Shown here: in pieces, positions 1 to 11,406 of the stretch
How positions within the stretch are numbered: the first letter of the stretch is position 1
Layout: the number at the start of each line of letters is the position of its first letter
Assembly (NCBI GenBank): GCA_034359265.1
Contig: CP136890.1
Span: forward strand, 62,869,501-62,933,500
Reading direction: 5' to 3'
From: Canna indica
Lineage: Eukaryota; Streptophyta; Magnoliopsida; Zingiberales; Cannaceae
DNA: 64,000 nt
Translations under genes and position numbers: made by a program
The notes under the pieces: generated by a model
What the model saw: the letters and a program-made list of their open reading frames with translations, nothing else
What the model was told of the DNA's origin: nothing
Databases searched by the model: none

Positions 1-916
1 CCGTAGGAGAGTCTTGACGTAGGTCATGGTGTGTCATATCTTTATGAATGGCGAAGGGGCTCGTTGAGGAGCCGAATTGTCGATTGTTCTGATTTGGAAC
101 AAGTTCGGAGGGCCTTTTCCGATTGTTCTGATTTGGCCTCGTGGGATAAGTTCAAAGGGCCTACTCGATTATCCCCGAGGTGGTTTAAGGAATAAGTTCG
201 GAGGGCCTACCCGATTATTCCTGTGATATCTCGTGGAGCAAGTTCGGAGGGCCTTCCCGATTATCCTAGTATGTGTTATTGCCTTAGGGCATGGTAAGCT
301 TAGGCCTGTTGATCTTCACCGTTTGGGTGTTGGCTGCATTCGGGCAAGTGGTGGTCATATGGCCTGATAGCTAGTCACACCTTCGTGACTTTATTCCTGT
401 AAAGATAGATGTTATGCTATTGTTTATCTCTGTACTATTTTATTATGGGGGTCGGTAGAACTGCTCACTGAGTTCTTTTGAACTCACCAATTGTTGTTGT
501 TTTTGTTTTACAGAGCCTGACAAGTGAGGTGGGCTGGAGCACTTGGCGCGGCTGGAGGGCGGAGGAGCTACATTGATCTCATAGCAGTCCTAGTTATGGG
601 TCGTAGTCGAGTCTGTAGTAGTTTGATCATGCACTAGTTATTTGATGTTTTAGAGTTGTAGTCCCGTGGGGACATTCATGTTTTAGTTAGTCTTTTATTT
701 GATAAAAGAACTGTTACTCTTTGATTTATTTATTTCCGCACTTGAATTATTTATTTAAAACTTTGATGTTTGGAAAACCTGTTTTGGTTTTTTTTATTAA
801 CAAAAACTATTGTTTATTCCGCTATTTTTATGAGTTGGCATGTGCATGAGTTAGGTTGCGGGGTATAGGCACGTATACCCTGGCCGACCACGTGACCCTG
901 AACTTGGGGCGTGACA
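1..916 (+). mobile_element. Ty3/gypsy-type LTR, 3' portion (start lies outside the window)
   Basis: The stretch ends in GGGGCGTGACA, the typical end of a plant chromovirus-like LTR. Its last ~280 bases reappear at 16640-16952, which shows it is a repeat. Positions 100-265 hold four imperfect copies of a ~45-base unit built on AAGTTCGGAGGGCC, a tandem structure also seen in the other gypsy LTRs of this window. No primer binding site follows, so this is a 3' LTR, solo LTR or truncated LTR. It abuts an unrelated minus-strand copia element at 917. Confidence 0.7.
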
Positions 917-1662
917 AATGTGTCCTCTGCACCTGCAATAGTAGCATTTGGGCATCCTATCTTCTTTTCTTGTAGTAGGGTTTTGATGAATTGAAGAGCC
1001 TCTATGAAAGTTCCTCGGTTGAGTATGCAGTTAAGACCAGGGTTTCAATCGGCATGAGCTAGTGTATCCTAGTCCCTTGTGATTAGAAGGACTTTTTTCT
1101 ACACTCAAGATTTTGTTAAGAGTACCTGTAGAATGCATCATTCTAACTTCTTTCTTTCCCTTTTCAAGTTCGAAAATTAACTTAGATTCTTTGTCTTCTT
1201 GTTGAACAATTTGTCTTTGAAGGGTTTTAAATTTCTCCATAATGGTCTTATTTTCTTCTATCAAAAGCTTGTTCTAATCCCCGAGAGACTTGTTAAGTTT
1301 TGCCACTTCAACTCATTTGTCAAACATCTCCTAATATGCTTCCTCAAGACTATCTGTATATTGTCAAACATCTCCTCAAGACGTTGGCGGTCTTAATTGT
1401 GTCATCTAGTAGGTTATGAAAGCTCTAAAGTTGCCTCGTTGATGCTCTTTTAAGTTAGTTTCTTCATCATCGTCACTCCAAGTAGCAGTGAATGACTTCA
1501 TGATCTTCTTCTGGAGATTTGGGCATTTTGATTTTACATGTCCAAATCCTTCACATTCAAAGCATTGGATGCTTTTAAACTTCTGTTTGGAATCATCCTT
1601 TAAACTTCTAATCTTACATGTCCAAATCCTTTACATTCAAAGTAGTGGATGCCTTTGAACTT
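917..1662 (-). pseudogene. Copia gag 3' part: zinc knuckle and coiled-coil remnant
   Basis: Read on the minus strand this continues the gag at 1846-2673. At about 1520-1570 a CCHC zinc knuckle reads CFECEGFGHVKSKC, followed by an acidic stretch (WSDDDEE). Further on (1031-1264) is a lysine- and glutamate-rich coiled-coil segment like those that follow the knuckle in SIRE/Maximus-type copia gag. The frame is broken by stops and by a ~60-base partial duplication of the knuckle (1535-1590 and 1606-1662). The element stops at 916, where a gypsy LTR begins, so no pol is present in the window. Confidence 0.6.
1535..1662 (-). repeat. Imperfect direct duplication of the gag zinc-knuckle segment
   Basis: Two ~57-base copies share ACATGTCCAAATCCTT(C/T) and the following bases to AAACTTCT or GAACTTCT. 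Both are fragments of the same gag zinc-knuckle coding segment on the minus strand. The second copy directly borders the CACTA-type end at 1663-1765. Confidence 0.6.
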
Positions 1663-1765
1663 CTCGTTGACAGCCTTTTGCCACGGCTCCCGTCGTCCGT
1701 GATAGTTTTCACCGACGGTTCAGCCATGGCCTTATCCGTCAGTGACAACGACAATTCTAGTAGTG
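1663..1765 (-). mobile_element. CACTA-type transposon terminal fragment
   Basis: On the minus strand the fragment begins CACTACTAGAATTGTCG at 1765 and holds two copies of a CCGTCGGTG-like subterminal motif. This matches the CACTACTAGAAAT termini found at 40926 and 54162. The opposite terminus is missing, so it is a truncated end or a small internally deleted derivative. It sits inside the copia gag remnant. Confidence 0.55.
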
Positions 1766-1845
1766 TTTTGTCCAGACGATTGACTTCTTTTATTTTCTCC
1801 AGCAGAGAAGTTTAATCTGGAACTGGCAGTCTCAGACGGTTGAAA

Positions 1846-2673
1846 CTATTGTTTGAACTGAGAATTAGATTGAGAGTTCTGGTTTACACCACTCTTCGCT
1901 CTCAGAAATCTCTTGAATTTTTTTGTCATAAGAGCTAGGACAACAACCATCTCTTCTTTGGAACAATCTTCTGTCTTGATTTCATCCTCAGTAGCTCTGA
2001 AAGCAAGATTTTTCTTCTTTTCTTTGTGAGAATATTTTTCAGATAATTCCAACTCAAAAGTTTCAAGTTTAACCATCAGAGTATCAAGAGTAATAATAGA
2101 TGGACCATGAACTTCACTTATGACAGCAGCTTTCATATCAAACTTGGAAGGCATGGATATCAAAACTTTCCTTACTACCTTTTCTTCATAGAATGACTCT
2201 CCAAGGTTGGTAGCATTGTTCATGAGGTCTTTGATACGCCCATGAAAGTCTTGTATACTTTCATCTTCTCCCATCTTTAGATTCTCAAATCTGGTGTTGA
2301 GGATTTCGACTTTTGCTTTCCGAAGCGTCAGTGATCCTTCATGATTTGTTTCTAAAATTTCCCATGCCTGCTTTGTCAAGGTACAAGATGAGATAAGTTC
2401 AAATTGAGAAGGATCAACTCCACTAAAAATAATATTAAGGGCTTTATTATCATAGTTTGCAGCAATAATCTCTACTTCAGTATACTGGCTTTTAGGTTTG
2501 CGCTCAGTCCCACAAGGAGTTATGGGTGAAGTGTAGCCAATATCAATTGCGTCCCAGCAACGATCATCCAAGGACTTGACGAAAGCTTTTATCCTAGCCT
2601 TCCAATAAGCATAGTTTGCTTTGATAAGCAAAGGAGGAATATTAACAGAATTTCTCATAGGCACTCCTTTCAT
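1846..2673 (-). CDS. Copia-type Gag (UBN2/DUF4219-like), retrotransposon
   Basis: This 275-residue frame starts at the ATG at 2673-2671, downstream of the primer site; an upstream start near 2754 would fall at the LTR edge. It is the capsid-like Gag of a Ty1/copia retrotransposon. The N-terminal part has the family pattern NYAYWKARI near residue 20, then CTLTKQAWEILE near residue 105, then a segment with FHGRIKDLMN and LISMPSKFD, the UBN2 core. A lysine-rich tail precedes the broken zinc knuckle at 1520-1662. The frame is open over its whole length, so this is the best preserved coding part of the element. Protease, integrase and reverse transcriptase are not present because the element is cut at 916. 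Family assignment is from remembered motifs. Confidence 0.75.
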   Translation of the reverse strand: MKGVPMRNSVNIPPLLIKANYAYWKARIKAFVKSLDDRCWDAIDIGYTSPITPCGTERKPKSQYTEVEIIAANYDNKALNIIFSGVDPSQFELISSCTLTKQAWEILETNHEGSLTLRKAKVEILNTRFENLKMGEDESIQDFHGRIKDLMNNATNLGESFYEEKVVRKVLISMPSKFDMKAAVISEVHGPSIITLDTLMVKLETFELELSEKYSHKEKKKNLAFRATEDEIKTEDCSKEEMVVVLALMTKKFKRFLRAKSGVNQNSQSNSQFKQ

Positions 2674-2734
2674 CTTGAGCCTGAAAAAGAAGAGACACAC
2701 CAAGGATCTTGTGCAGGTAAAGGTTAGCTCAACC

Positions 2735-2746
2735 GCTTTGATACCA
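2735..2746 (-). other. Primer binding site (tRNA-iMet type) of the minus-strand copia
   Basis: On the minus strand this reads TGGTATCAAAGC, one base from the plant initiator-Met tRNA complement TGGTATCAGAGC. It lies two bases inside the LTR boundary at 2749, which fixes the orientation of the element. Confidence 0.75.
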
Positions 2747-2748
2747 AA

Positions 2749-3687
2749 TGACAATATATGTCTCTTAGGAAACTTTTGTTAAGGGCAGTTGAATATAAAG
2801 TTGCAACTGTTATTGCAACTGCTACTAGAAGTAAAGTAAGAATTAAAATAAAAGGACAAGCAAACACAAGAGGTTTATTTACGCAGTTCAGTGACAAAAC
2901 TTGTCACCTAATCTACGGGGCACTCACCGAACAGATGCCCAATTCATTCTCTATAATTACAATATAAGTCCTCTGGATTTCATACCTAAAATCCGACTAC
3001 CAGTACTACACACTGAATTGGAAATAACAAAAACCTATTTGCTATTACAAGTACATACCAACTTGCCTCTCTATGACATCCTAGCCACAGAGTTCCAAGT
3101 GTTCGGTCCTCCACACAGTCCTTGTGTTGTAGCGAGTTATTAGCCCAAAACCAACTTCACTTAGGAGATAAGAAATGTCGATTGTTGCCTTTCTGCACTT
3201 AGTAGTCTCAACTCCTCTCAATAATTGGCAACGCAGTGTTCCTATATAGAGAGAGTTGCATATCAGATATTTTTATCTGAATTTAAATGTGTCAACTGAA
3301 AGATCTGAATCAATGTTGTTCATAACTATTTGTTTAATGAATCCACCAGTTTAACAGCCAATAGTCATTGGTTCAAAAACAAATAGACAACGCATAACTC
3401 CTAAAGACAATAAAGATCAAAGAGTAACGCCCGAAATATTTAAAACAATTATTTGGGAAAATAAAGAATAAATGATGATTAAAATATCTTAGAGACAACA
3501 AAGGGAATCATCATTAATAATGTAGAGCAAGAGTCATTATCTCCGGGGGAAACAAAAATCCTCTTTTTACGCTGCATCCTTGACATGAAAACCATAGGTT
3601 GCTGGAGCAGTTGAGACTGTCTGCAATATATGCAGAGTTCCTCATAGTTATGGATGAGATCATTACTTTTGCCAAATACAGCCAACA
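2749..3687 (-). mobile_element. 5' LTR of the minus-strand copia element
   Basis: The stretch runs from the primer site to TGTTGGCTG (minus-strand start at 3687) and has TG...CA ends on the minus strand. Its 939-base length fits a copia LTR. The inner boundary is firm because of the primer site. The outer boundary at 3687 is inferred from the TG...CA rule only, since the partner LTR is not in the window. Confidence 0.5.
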
Positions 3688-3710
3688 CTAACAAAAAATA
3701 CTAATAAACA

Positions 3711-3797
3711 CATCAAAATATATTTGTTGTCATCAAAATATATTTGTTGTCATCAAAATCAAGATTGAGACTAAGGTTGAAAACCTTAGGCCAATAC
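3711..3797 (-). mobile_element. Fragment of an LTR start in minus orientation
   Basis: Its reverse complement begins (T)TGGCCTAAGGTTTTCAACC and continues to TTTTGATGACAACAAA, the same start as the LTR at 3899 but in the opposite direction. A 21-base ATCAAAATATATTTGTTGTC unit is repeated in tandem inside it. The rest of the LTR is missing. Confidence 0.6.
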
Positions 3798-3898
3798 ATA
3801 ATATCCAAATTATGTTGAATTAGTAATGAGCTCTCGAAAGCTAGTTCCCAAAATATGCTCTTCTTGGCCTAGTTGTGTTTATCTCCAAAACAACTAAT
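3798..3898 (-). pseudogene. CACTA TNP2 transposase relic, downstream part
   Basis: Minus-strand translation gives KKSIFWEL..., SLLIQHNLDIM, matching KKSIFWEF..., SLLIRHNLDVM in the better preserved TNP2 at 50730-51923. A stop replaces the Trp before KKSIF. The reading continues on the other side of the 25.8-kb insertion at 29685, so both pieces are one relic split by the solo LTR. It is too decayed to be functional. Confidence 0.75.
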
Positions 3899-4819
3899 TG
3901 TTGGCCTAAGGTTTTCAACATAGATCTTAATCTCGGTTTTGATGATAGCAAACAAAGAACTGATATTTTCAGAGAGAAATGTTTTCAGGGTCCAAGTCGG
4001 TTAGCGCATGACGTCCCCGATTAGAAATATTGGAGAAATCGGCAAGGACGCTCATCAATGCTCGGGATTCATCGAGAAGTTTGAGTCTAGGTCTAGGGTG
4101 TCTAAATAAAATGTAAAATCCTCATTGTGGTGCAAAAAATCCCAAAAACTGAAACCCGAACCCCAATACATGAAAACCAGGAAACAAAAAATGACCAAAA
4201 AATTTTCATAGTTAAGGGAGCTCCTTGGAAAGCTATATGATTTAGACATCTCCTTAGCACCAAAAGTTCTGGTAATTGTTCCTTAGGTAGAAACAAGTTA
4301 AAAGTCTTATTTTTAAGGAATTTTTAGTAATCTTTAACCTATCCATATTTGACCTGGGAGATTATAAAATTTTTTATTTTCATAAATTAGTACTAGACTC
4401 CAAAATTCAGATTTTGATTCTTAAGGATTTTGAACTTTAAAGATATTTTTATTGAATCCAAATAGGGGCAATCCTTATTTAACATTTATGTTTTAAAGTT
4501 AATTAACTTAAAGTTAAGAAATATAAATAAGGATTGTGAAAGATCAGACCTAGCAGAAAACTACATTCAGAGCAGTTTCAGTCGAACGTCCGATCAATTG
4601 TTTGGTCGACCAACATGCGATCGATGAGCGATCGAATTTCATCAGAAGTTAACAGAGGTTGTTCTGTCGACATCTGGTTGAAGGTTCGGCCGAAGGATTG
4701 ACTAGAGGAACCTCAACGGCTATTATTTGAGACGTTGAGTAGTGTTTCATCCAGGTATTGTTATGACCTTGTATAAATACAATACTCCATCCTTCCTTCG
4801 GCTTTCTTGATCACACTTT
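3899..4819 (+). mobile_element. Old solo LTR, segment 1 of 3
   Basis: The segment starts TGTTGGCCTAAGGTTTTCAAC and is closely related to the uninterrupted copy at 11407-13067. It holds the diagnostic GATCGA-rich block (about 4590-4700) and a TATA-like TGTATAAATACAA near 4772. It stops where the copia element begins at 4820 and resumes at 21311 and 29309. The five bases before it (3894-3898, CTAAT) recur exactly after its end at 29685-29689. Confidence 0.85.
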
Positions 4820-7269
4820 TGAAAGGAATAGTGCCCTTGATCCAATCACATGTCGATGTGTTTAGGGACTATTCAAGGGTAATCAACTCAATGAGTCAAC
4901 TTTTTCATCATATGCTGCATCTTTATACATAAAGATTGCGAAGAACCCCATGAACCCGGGCAAATGATTCCGAGGTTATGATGAGACCATGCCAATGAGA
5001 CTTGGAATCTAGATGCTCATGTTCTAAATATTCCTAGTTGTAGGATCAACAATTAGGGGATCGGTGATTCCAGATAGACTAGTGCACTTGGTACATGCCC
5101 TATACGATAAGGAGTAGCTAATCTCACAGTTACCTATGAGCCATCAATTATGCAAAAGTGCAGGTGCTCATTAGGGAATGAGTTCACTGAATGGACCTGC
5201 ACGAGTAATACAAAATGGAATCCTTACATAAGTGTCAATAGGATGTTCCTCGGGTGATAGTAGGTGCAAGCAATTCTTGGATCTAAGTTGTCATGGTTAC
5301 CTTGTGAGTGACGACCCATTGCATTGTTCTATCCCTACGTGGACCTCAACGTCACGTGCCGGGTATTACTGGGCATGGGGAAGCATTCATGGAGGTAGGT
5401 GAGCAACCAACATAGAATCGGTTACTCCTAGTGAGAGGAGATAATGTCCTATGTGTCCCTTCAAGTGTCGACTTGGGAATCTCTGGTCAGAGTACGCATG
5501 AAAGTTAGGAAGATATTTCTGATGTTTCATTATTGATATGACATCTTGGCGGGCGGAATACATATGAATCGGTATTAGGGTTTTGACACTTCTTCGATAC
5601 CCTAGCCGACTTCGGGACATTGTAATCGAGGGATTTAGTTGCACGGTAACTAATCACCGAAGGGCGTTCGATTATTATAGATCCTCACACTATCTGGGTA
5701 GTCATGACACGTTACTAGACGTCAATCTTGACTTGTGAATGGAGTCTCTCACGACCACACTAAAGGGGTTCAGTGGTGGTTCGTAAGATTCGAATAGAAG
5801 TCATTCTATCGGATCCGACTCTCCGTTATGTACAACTCATTGCTGGCTTAGTGTGGGGCCCAATGGGTCACACACAATAGGCTAACCTCGCAACAGACCT
5901 TATGAGATGAAGTACGAATGCGGCCCTATATGTCTACTAACATGGACATACTGCAACTTGATCACGAATCTCGTTTACGGACATGATAGAAAAGTTATTT
6001 CCTATAGGAACGAATGCGCAAGTAATGAGTTCCTCGGTAACCCAAAGTTGTAGGGCATCCCTAAATTGTAGGGATTGACACATGATAATATTTTATGTAG
6101 TTGATTAAATTTAAATTTAATTATGAATTAAATATCTAATCAACTACTAGGCTAGGAATGTATTTGGTTATGAATTAAATATAATTTGATTTTGAATCAA
6201 ATATACATGGTGGGAAAATTAGTTTATAATCATGAGCCTAACCAATTAATTGGGAATTAATTTATTTGGATAAATCCTATAAATAAGAATTTGAGTTATG
6301 GATATAAATTTTAAAATTAATATATATATATATATATGATTTACGAGGATAAATCATAATTCAATTAATTAATAGGAAATCGAATTATTTAGATAAACTT
6401 CTTTCCTATTGTTCGGGAGAATGGTTTATTTAGATAATTATCATTTTTATTTATAGGTTCTTAATTTATGGTGATAAATTAAAGTTTATATTTAATTTAA
6501 TTTAATTAATTTCGAATTAATTATGAAGCCAATAAAATATAAATTATTTTTGGAGGTAAACTCTGAAATTTTGAATTCTGGGAAGAGAGTTTTTAAGGGG
6601 CCGGGTCTACTCTTGTAGTCGCCGCCCCTCTCTATATATAGTGGCTGAACACCCCATACGGAGGAGTTAGTTAATTAGTTCTTCATCTTCTTGGAAAAGA
6701 TTGAGGACTTGATTCTTTAGAGGCTTCTTGAAGAGAAAGGCTCCAAAGAATTCCTCCTCCTCTCAATTGGTGGTCGGCCATCTACATCCTCCTTTCCTGG
6801 TTTTCACGAAACCAAATTAAAGGTGTTCTCTTCTTGGGTGTGCCGCCATCTTCATCTTCTAGGAGTCATCCAAGAGGACAATGAGGTACCTTCACTTCTT
6901 CTCTTTCGTTCGGGTGTTTTCTCATCCTCTCTCCTTCCCTCTTTAGTGTCCAATTCTTGGTGAAAGGGCCGGTCTTGCCTTGGTGGATTTCAGGATTGAG
7001 AAAGCTTCTTCGTTGACCCACAACGAGCCCTGGTGTTCACTACCCCTATTGTTGCGAGGTGGTCGGTGTGGACTATCGTTGGAGGATGTGCACGTGTGCG
7101 TCTCAAGATGGGGATAGGATCAGTCATACCAACTACGGTTTGAGGTATATCTTCTCATTCTTCTCCGATGTTGAATTCCTTAATATTGCAAAAGTAGATC
7201 GTTGCTTTGGGGATGGTTTGAATTTTTTGAATTGTTATTTCTGCTATGTTTTCGAACCCCATCCCAACA
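4820..7269 (+). mobile_element. 5' LTR (2.45 kb) of a decayed Ty1/copia element
   Basis: The LTR starts TGAAAGGAATAGTGCCC and ends CCCATCCCAACA, just before a primer binding site. The same sequence recurs as the 3' LTR (14542-15140 plus 19508-21310). The middle (6080-6560) is very AT-rich. A TATA-like CTCTATATATAGTGG near 6631-6645 probably marks the promoter. Open frames here are accidental: the matching frames in the 3' copy are not conserved. Confidence 0.85.
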
Positions 7270-7270
7270 G

Positions 7271-7283
7271 TGGTATCATAGCC
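7271..7283 (+). other. Primer binding site of the copia element
   Basis: TGGTATCATAGCC lies directly after the 5' LTR. It is one substitution from the usual iMet-complementary TGGTATCAGAGCC. Confidence 0.8.
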
Positions 7284-8159
7284 ACCTTTAGCAATTTTCT
7301 AGAATTTTTATTTCGTATTTTAGTCACGTTTACAAATCGTTCGCTCCCTAAACGTCATGCTGTCCGGTTTTGGTTTTGGGGGGTCGTTGAGTTGTTTTCT
7401 CGGCTCCACAGTTCCTGTGATGAATCAAGGTGGTAGCCTACTTTCCATATTGGTTTTGGATAGAATTCTAACTCAAAAACCCCATGGGTTTATGGTTGAA
7501 CGGCCCCGAGAACCGAAAAATTCAGGATTTGTCGTTTGAACCATTTTGGGTTGAAACGTGATCGAATTTGCGCGATTTAGGATTCTATTTTTTCTTTCTT
7601 TTTCATATATGATGTGATGCATGAAAAGATGATTATGGATGAGCCCAATGTGCTTGTGACTGTGTGTAAAATATGATTGTGATGATTGCTTGTAAATTTA
7701 TGAAATTTCAACATTGTAATTTTCAAATAGGGGTTGTTTGTAATCTTCTTCTCCCTCTCCTTAAACCTCTCCCCAAGGGTTGTTTGGGGTCTTCTTCTTT
7801 TAGTTTTGTAAAATTAGAAGTTTAGGGGCAGATTCGTGACGAGCACGCTTGTTGTCCCATTTTGGTGTGCACGCGGAGAGGTGTTCGGCGCCACGTTGAT
7901 GATGGCTTGAACCCCGGGAAGGCATTGATGGAACCGGCAACCTATAAGGTGGTTTTGGGCAGCGCCTTGGCAAGACGGGGCTCCCTAAAAACCCAAGGAT
8001 AATAGCCTTGGTTCACCCGATGGCTCGTGTGGAACCCTTAGAACATCCATAATCATCCTTATTTACTTTATGCTTTTATTTATTGCTCTTGCTCCAATTG
8101 TTAATTGCTTAGATAAATTATAATTACATGAAGAAACCCTCCAATAATATTGAGTTTGA
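7284..8159 (+). other. Untranslated leader of the copia element
   Basis: The stretch lies between the primer site and the gag remnant. It is mixed, partly T-rich sequence with no coding match in any frame. It corresponds to the long leader usual in this type of element. Confidence 0.5.
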
Positions 8160-8978
8160 ATGGCTAAGATATTAAGAACATCGATCATGGCTTCCATCGT
8201 TATGAGGGACAAGTGTGTCTATTGTCACAACGAGTTTGTTGTGCACACACAAGGCCTTTTGTGCTAATAGACACGTTGCACCTCATATGGCACATATCCC
8301 TTTTGTGTCTCTGCTATCGGCTTGATGCATAATGCTGGCATCCATGTCCGATGAGTTGCAAAAGCAGCATGAACATTTGGATACCGAAGCTATCCTCGAT
8401 CACCTCAAGTTGTTGTATGGTGAGCATATGAGGATAGCTAGGTACAAGCTATCCAAACAACTCTTCCGTGCCAAAATGGACGAAAACACTCTTGCTGAGA
8501 CCCATGTCCTCAAACTAAATTTGATTGAGGAGTTAGAGAGGTTGGGGTTCTCCATGGACAAGGAACTAAGCCAGGACTTAGTACTCCAATCCCTCATGGA
8601 TTCGTTTTCATAGTTTGTTGATAACTTCCACATAAACAAGCAGGACGTCTCACTTTCCAAGCTCCTTAATATGCTGAAGACTGTTGAGTCCCACCTTATG
8701 ATAAGGACACAGTTTTGTTAATGGGAGATACCTCTGAGGCAAAGTTATACTCTGTTAAGAACAAAGTGAAAAATAGAACTGTGAAATCCATGAGAGATAT
8801 CAAGAAGAAAGGAAAAGTTGTTCCCAATGGCACCTGCTACCATTGTGGTAAAGATGGCCACTGGAAGCGCAACTGCAAGGAGTATTTTGCAGAGTTAAAA
8901 CTGAAGATGGTTTTTGAAACCGCCGCTTCAGGTTTGTACGTTATAGAAAATACTTCGTCATTATACTCTACTTTATAG
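8160..8978 (+). pseudogene. Copia gag remnant (UBN2 domain plus CCHC zinc knuckle)
   Basis: From 8332 the frame reads a classic plant copia Gag: LASMSDELQKQHE, then YGEHMRIARYKLSKQLFRAKM, then LIEELERLGFSMDKELS and LQSLMDSF. A TAG at 8611-8613 and a frameshift near 8700 interrupt it. After the shift the frame 8715-8978 has the zinc knuckle CYHCGKDGHWKRNC, followed by GLYVIE, where protease begins in related elements. Gag would form the particle and bind RNA. Several stops show that this copy cannot make it. Confidence 0.85.
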
Positions 8979-9550
8979 TATTTGATACCGGGTATTTGAT
9001 ATCAATCATCATCTGCAAGATATTGCAGGAGAAGAAGAAAAGTAGAAGACTCGACAAAAAGCAACTACGGCCCTTCGGGAAGGCAATAGGCACAAGAGTT
9101 GCAGCCTTAGGTGTAGGAACCTATCGTATAAGTCTTATATATTCAACAAGACCGTTGATATTGATTTGTTCTAGTGTTAATAAAAGAATATCCTTTTCCT
9201 TTGTTATCTGAACAAGGTTGTGAAAATTTCTTTAAAATGCAATAGTTGCCACATGAACCATTTTGATGAGTTACATGAAACTGGACCAATTTCAATTGGT
9301 TGAATGTTTCTTGAAGTTAATGATAAATATTTTTGTACGAACGCACAAAGAGATAAAATTAACCTCGCCTACTTCTGGCTTTTATGATTTTGGGTGATTA
9401 TGAATTGCAGTCAGAACTTGAGTAGTGTGTCTCAAGGGAATTCTGATCGAGTCTCTGTTCACCAGACCTAGCGAAAGGCTCGCTGAGTTGATTAGAGTTG
9501 GCCAACATAGTGTTAAGTGAAAGCCCACACTAGAAGGGGAGATTAAATAG
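8979..9550 (+). pseudogene. Copia pol remnant: protease / pre-integrase region
   Basis: Broken frames around 9085-9130 read GTRVAALGVGTYRISL, matching the segment after the aspartic protease of copia pol. Numerous stops and frameshifts are present, and the D-T/S-G active site is not recognisable. The region is cut at 9551 by a minus-oriented solo LTR and pol resumes at 10689. Confidence 0.6.
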
Positions 9551-10683
9551 TGTTGGGTTACTTTTTCATTCTACTTCAATTTCTTTTTGAATCGATTACA
9601 ACTTCAACCAAACGTAAGTGCAACTAAGTGATGTTCGTTAGCATGTATGAAACACAATTATAAGCAAACACACAAAGCAATGCAAACACAAGAAAGTATA
9701 GTGGTTCGGCCAACCGCCTACTCCACTACCTTGGCTCCACACCAAGGATTTCAAACTAAATCCTTTATAGACTTTGTGTTTCCCTTTGAATACAACTGAG
9801 GACTCGGTTCTCAACCCTTTGAGAACTCCTCAAACCTATTCACCTAGGCAAAACACAATTCTACAAAGTAAACCCTAAGTGTTTACACTAGCACACCTAG
9901 CAAGCTAATCAATGAAAACCAAGTTCGAATAACAATTAAAATTACAATGAAAAGAGCTAAGGAGTAAACCAAGGCTAAGAGCTCTTTTCCAAGCCTTCAA
10001 TGCATCCAACTCCACAAGACGTTGAGATCAAATTGAAGCCGGAGTTGAGGGAAGATGAGCGCTTGAGAGAAGTCGTCAATCGGAGAAGCAAGCGCGAGCC
10101 AATCAAGCTTAGAAGGCACAAATCACACTTTGTGCACAAATCACCTACTGATCGACTGCCTAGCGACCGATGGCGTTCTGGCCTTCTGCCGCTATGTTTT
10201 AATGTGTTTTAACTCCTCTGCTGTCCGATCAATCGATTGGTCGACCGAAGTAGACACTGCCATATTTTGGCTTTGATCGATCGCCCGACCGATCGACCGA
10301 AGTAGCCACTGCCAAAATTCGGCCTTGTTCGGTCGACCGAAGTGGCTACTGCCAATTTTTTGCCTTTGTTACACGGGCTGAGGCTGAGGCTAATTTTTAC
10401 ATTTGCTTTTGTTACACGCTTTTTCATGGGTTTTATTACCAAGTTTTGACTTGGATAACTTTACAAATAGGTTTGGGATGAGATCCTAGGGATATATTAC
10501 AACGAATCTACTTCATCTGCATCCAACCCTTTCTTGATGATTTATGCGAATCTCCGAGCGAAGTTTGCGTGCTTATCGCAACCTCAGCTTGAACTCAAAG
10601 CTTCACACACATATATTAAATACTTGTTTGTTATCATCAAAATATATAGAGATCGAAGCCTAGGGGGAACCCTTAAGCCAACA
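9551..10683 (-). mobile_element. Solo LTR in minus orientation
   Basis: Reverse-complemented, it begins TGTTGGCTTAAGGG and shares with the other TGTTGG LTRs the segment AGGTAGTGGAGTAGGC...CCGAACCACTATA (here near 9690-9745) and a GGTCGACCGA cluster (10215-10340). The flanks AATAG (9546-9550) and TATAG (10684-10688) agree at 4 of 5 bases, as expected for an old target-site duplication. It splits the copia pol. No internal domain is present. Confidence 0.8.
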
Positions 10684-11406
10684 TATAGGTGTACGTAGGC
10701 CGATAACAACTCAAGCCAGAAAAGGATACTCCTATGATATAATTAGGCACGGGTATGTCCCACCTGTTTTGGCACAAACCCGATACCTTTGAATCTTTTA
10801 AGGAGTATGAAGGTGAAGTTAAAGAAACATATTGGAAAAGGTATTATAGGCCTTCAATTGGATCGAGGTAGATAATACTTATCCACAAGGTTTGTGAATT
10901 ATCTCGAAGACAATAAGATTGTCTCTCTATGGACTCCTGACATAATGGTGTGTGTTTGAAATGAAGAATCACACCTTATTGGATATGATGTGATCCATAC
11001 TTAGCATTCAACCTCTTTTTAGGGGATAAGCTATTGTAGCGGCCATAATTTTGTCTGTCTCTGATACACCATATAAGATATGGAATGTCAAAAAACCGAA
11101 TCTGAGATATCTCATGATTTGGGATTGCCTAGCGTATGACAAACTTGACCAAGTGAAAATTTTGAGGCATACCCTAAAAAGTATTTTGGGTATTAAGTTC
11201 TCCTAACTGAACAAAAGGAGTTTTGTCACTACTTTCTGAGAAAAGAAGTTTGTCAAGGAAAGTGGGAGTGGAAGATATGTTGAACTTGGTGAAGTTCAGC
11301 AACCATGAATAAAATCGCAACAACTAGTGGAAAGTTCACAAGTTAAACCAATCCATGTAATTATTACTTCCCATCACACTTTTAGGAGACTGCGTAGACT
11401 GCTTGA
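10684..11406 (+). pseudogene. Copia pol remnant: integrase region
   Basis: Scattered frames match copia integrase and its downstream part: PDTFESFKEYEGEV-like near 10780-10820, then NHTLLDMM near 10968, then TPYKIWNVKKPNLRYL near 11067-11110, and an end like KKFVKESGSG...VELGEVQ near 11240-11300. Stops and frameshifts occur throughout. The stretch is cut by a solo LTR at 11407. Confidence 0.75.

Noticed and set aside
7059..7539. Open frames of 60-125 codons near the end of the copia 5' LTR
   Set aside because: They lie in LTR sequence; the 3' LTR counterpart (21049-21357) does not keep the frame.
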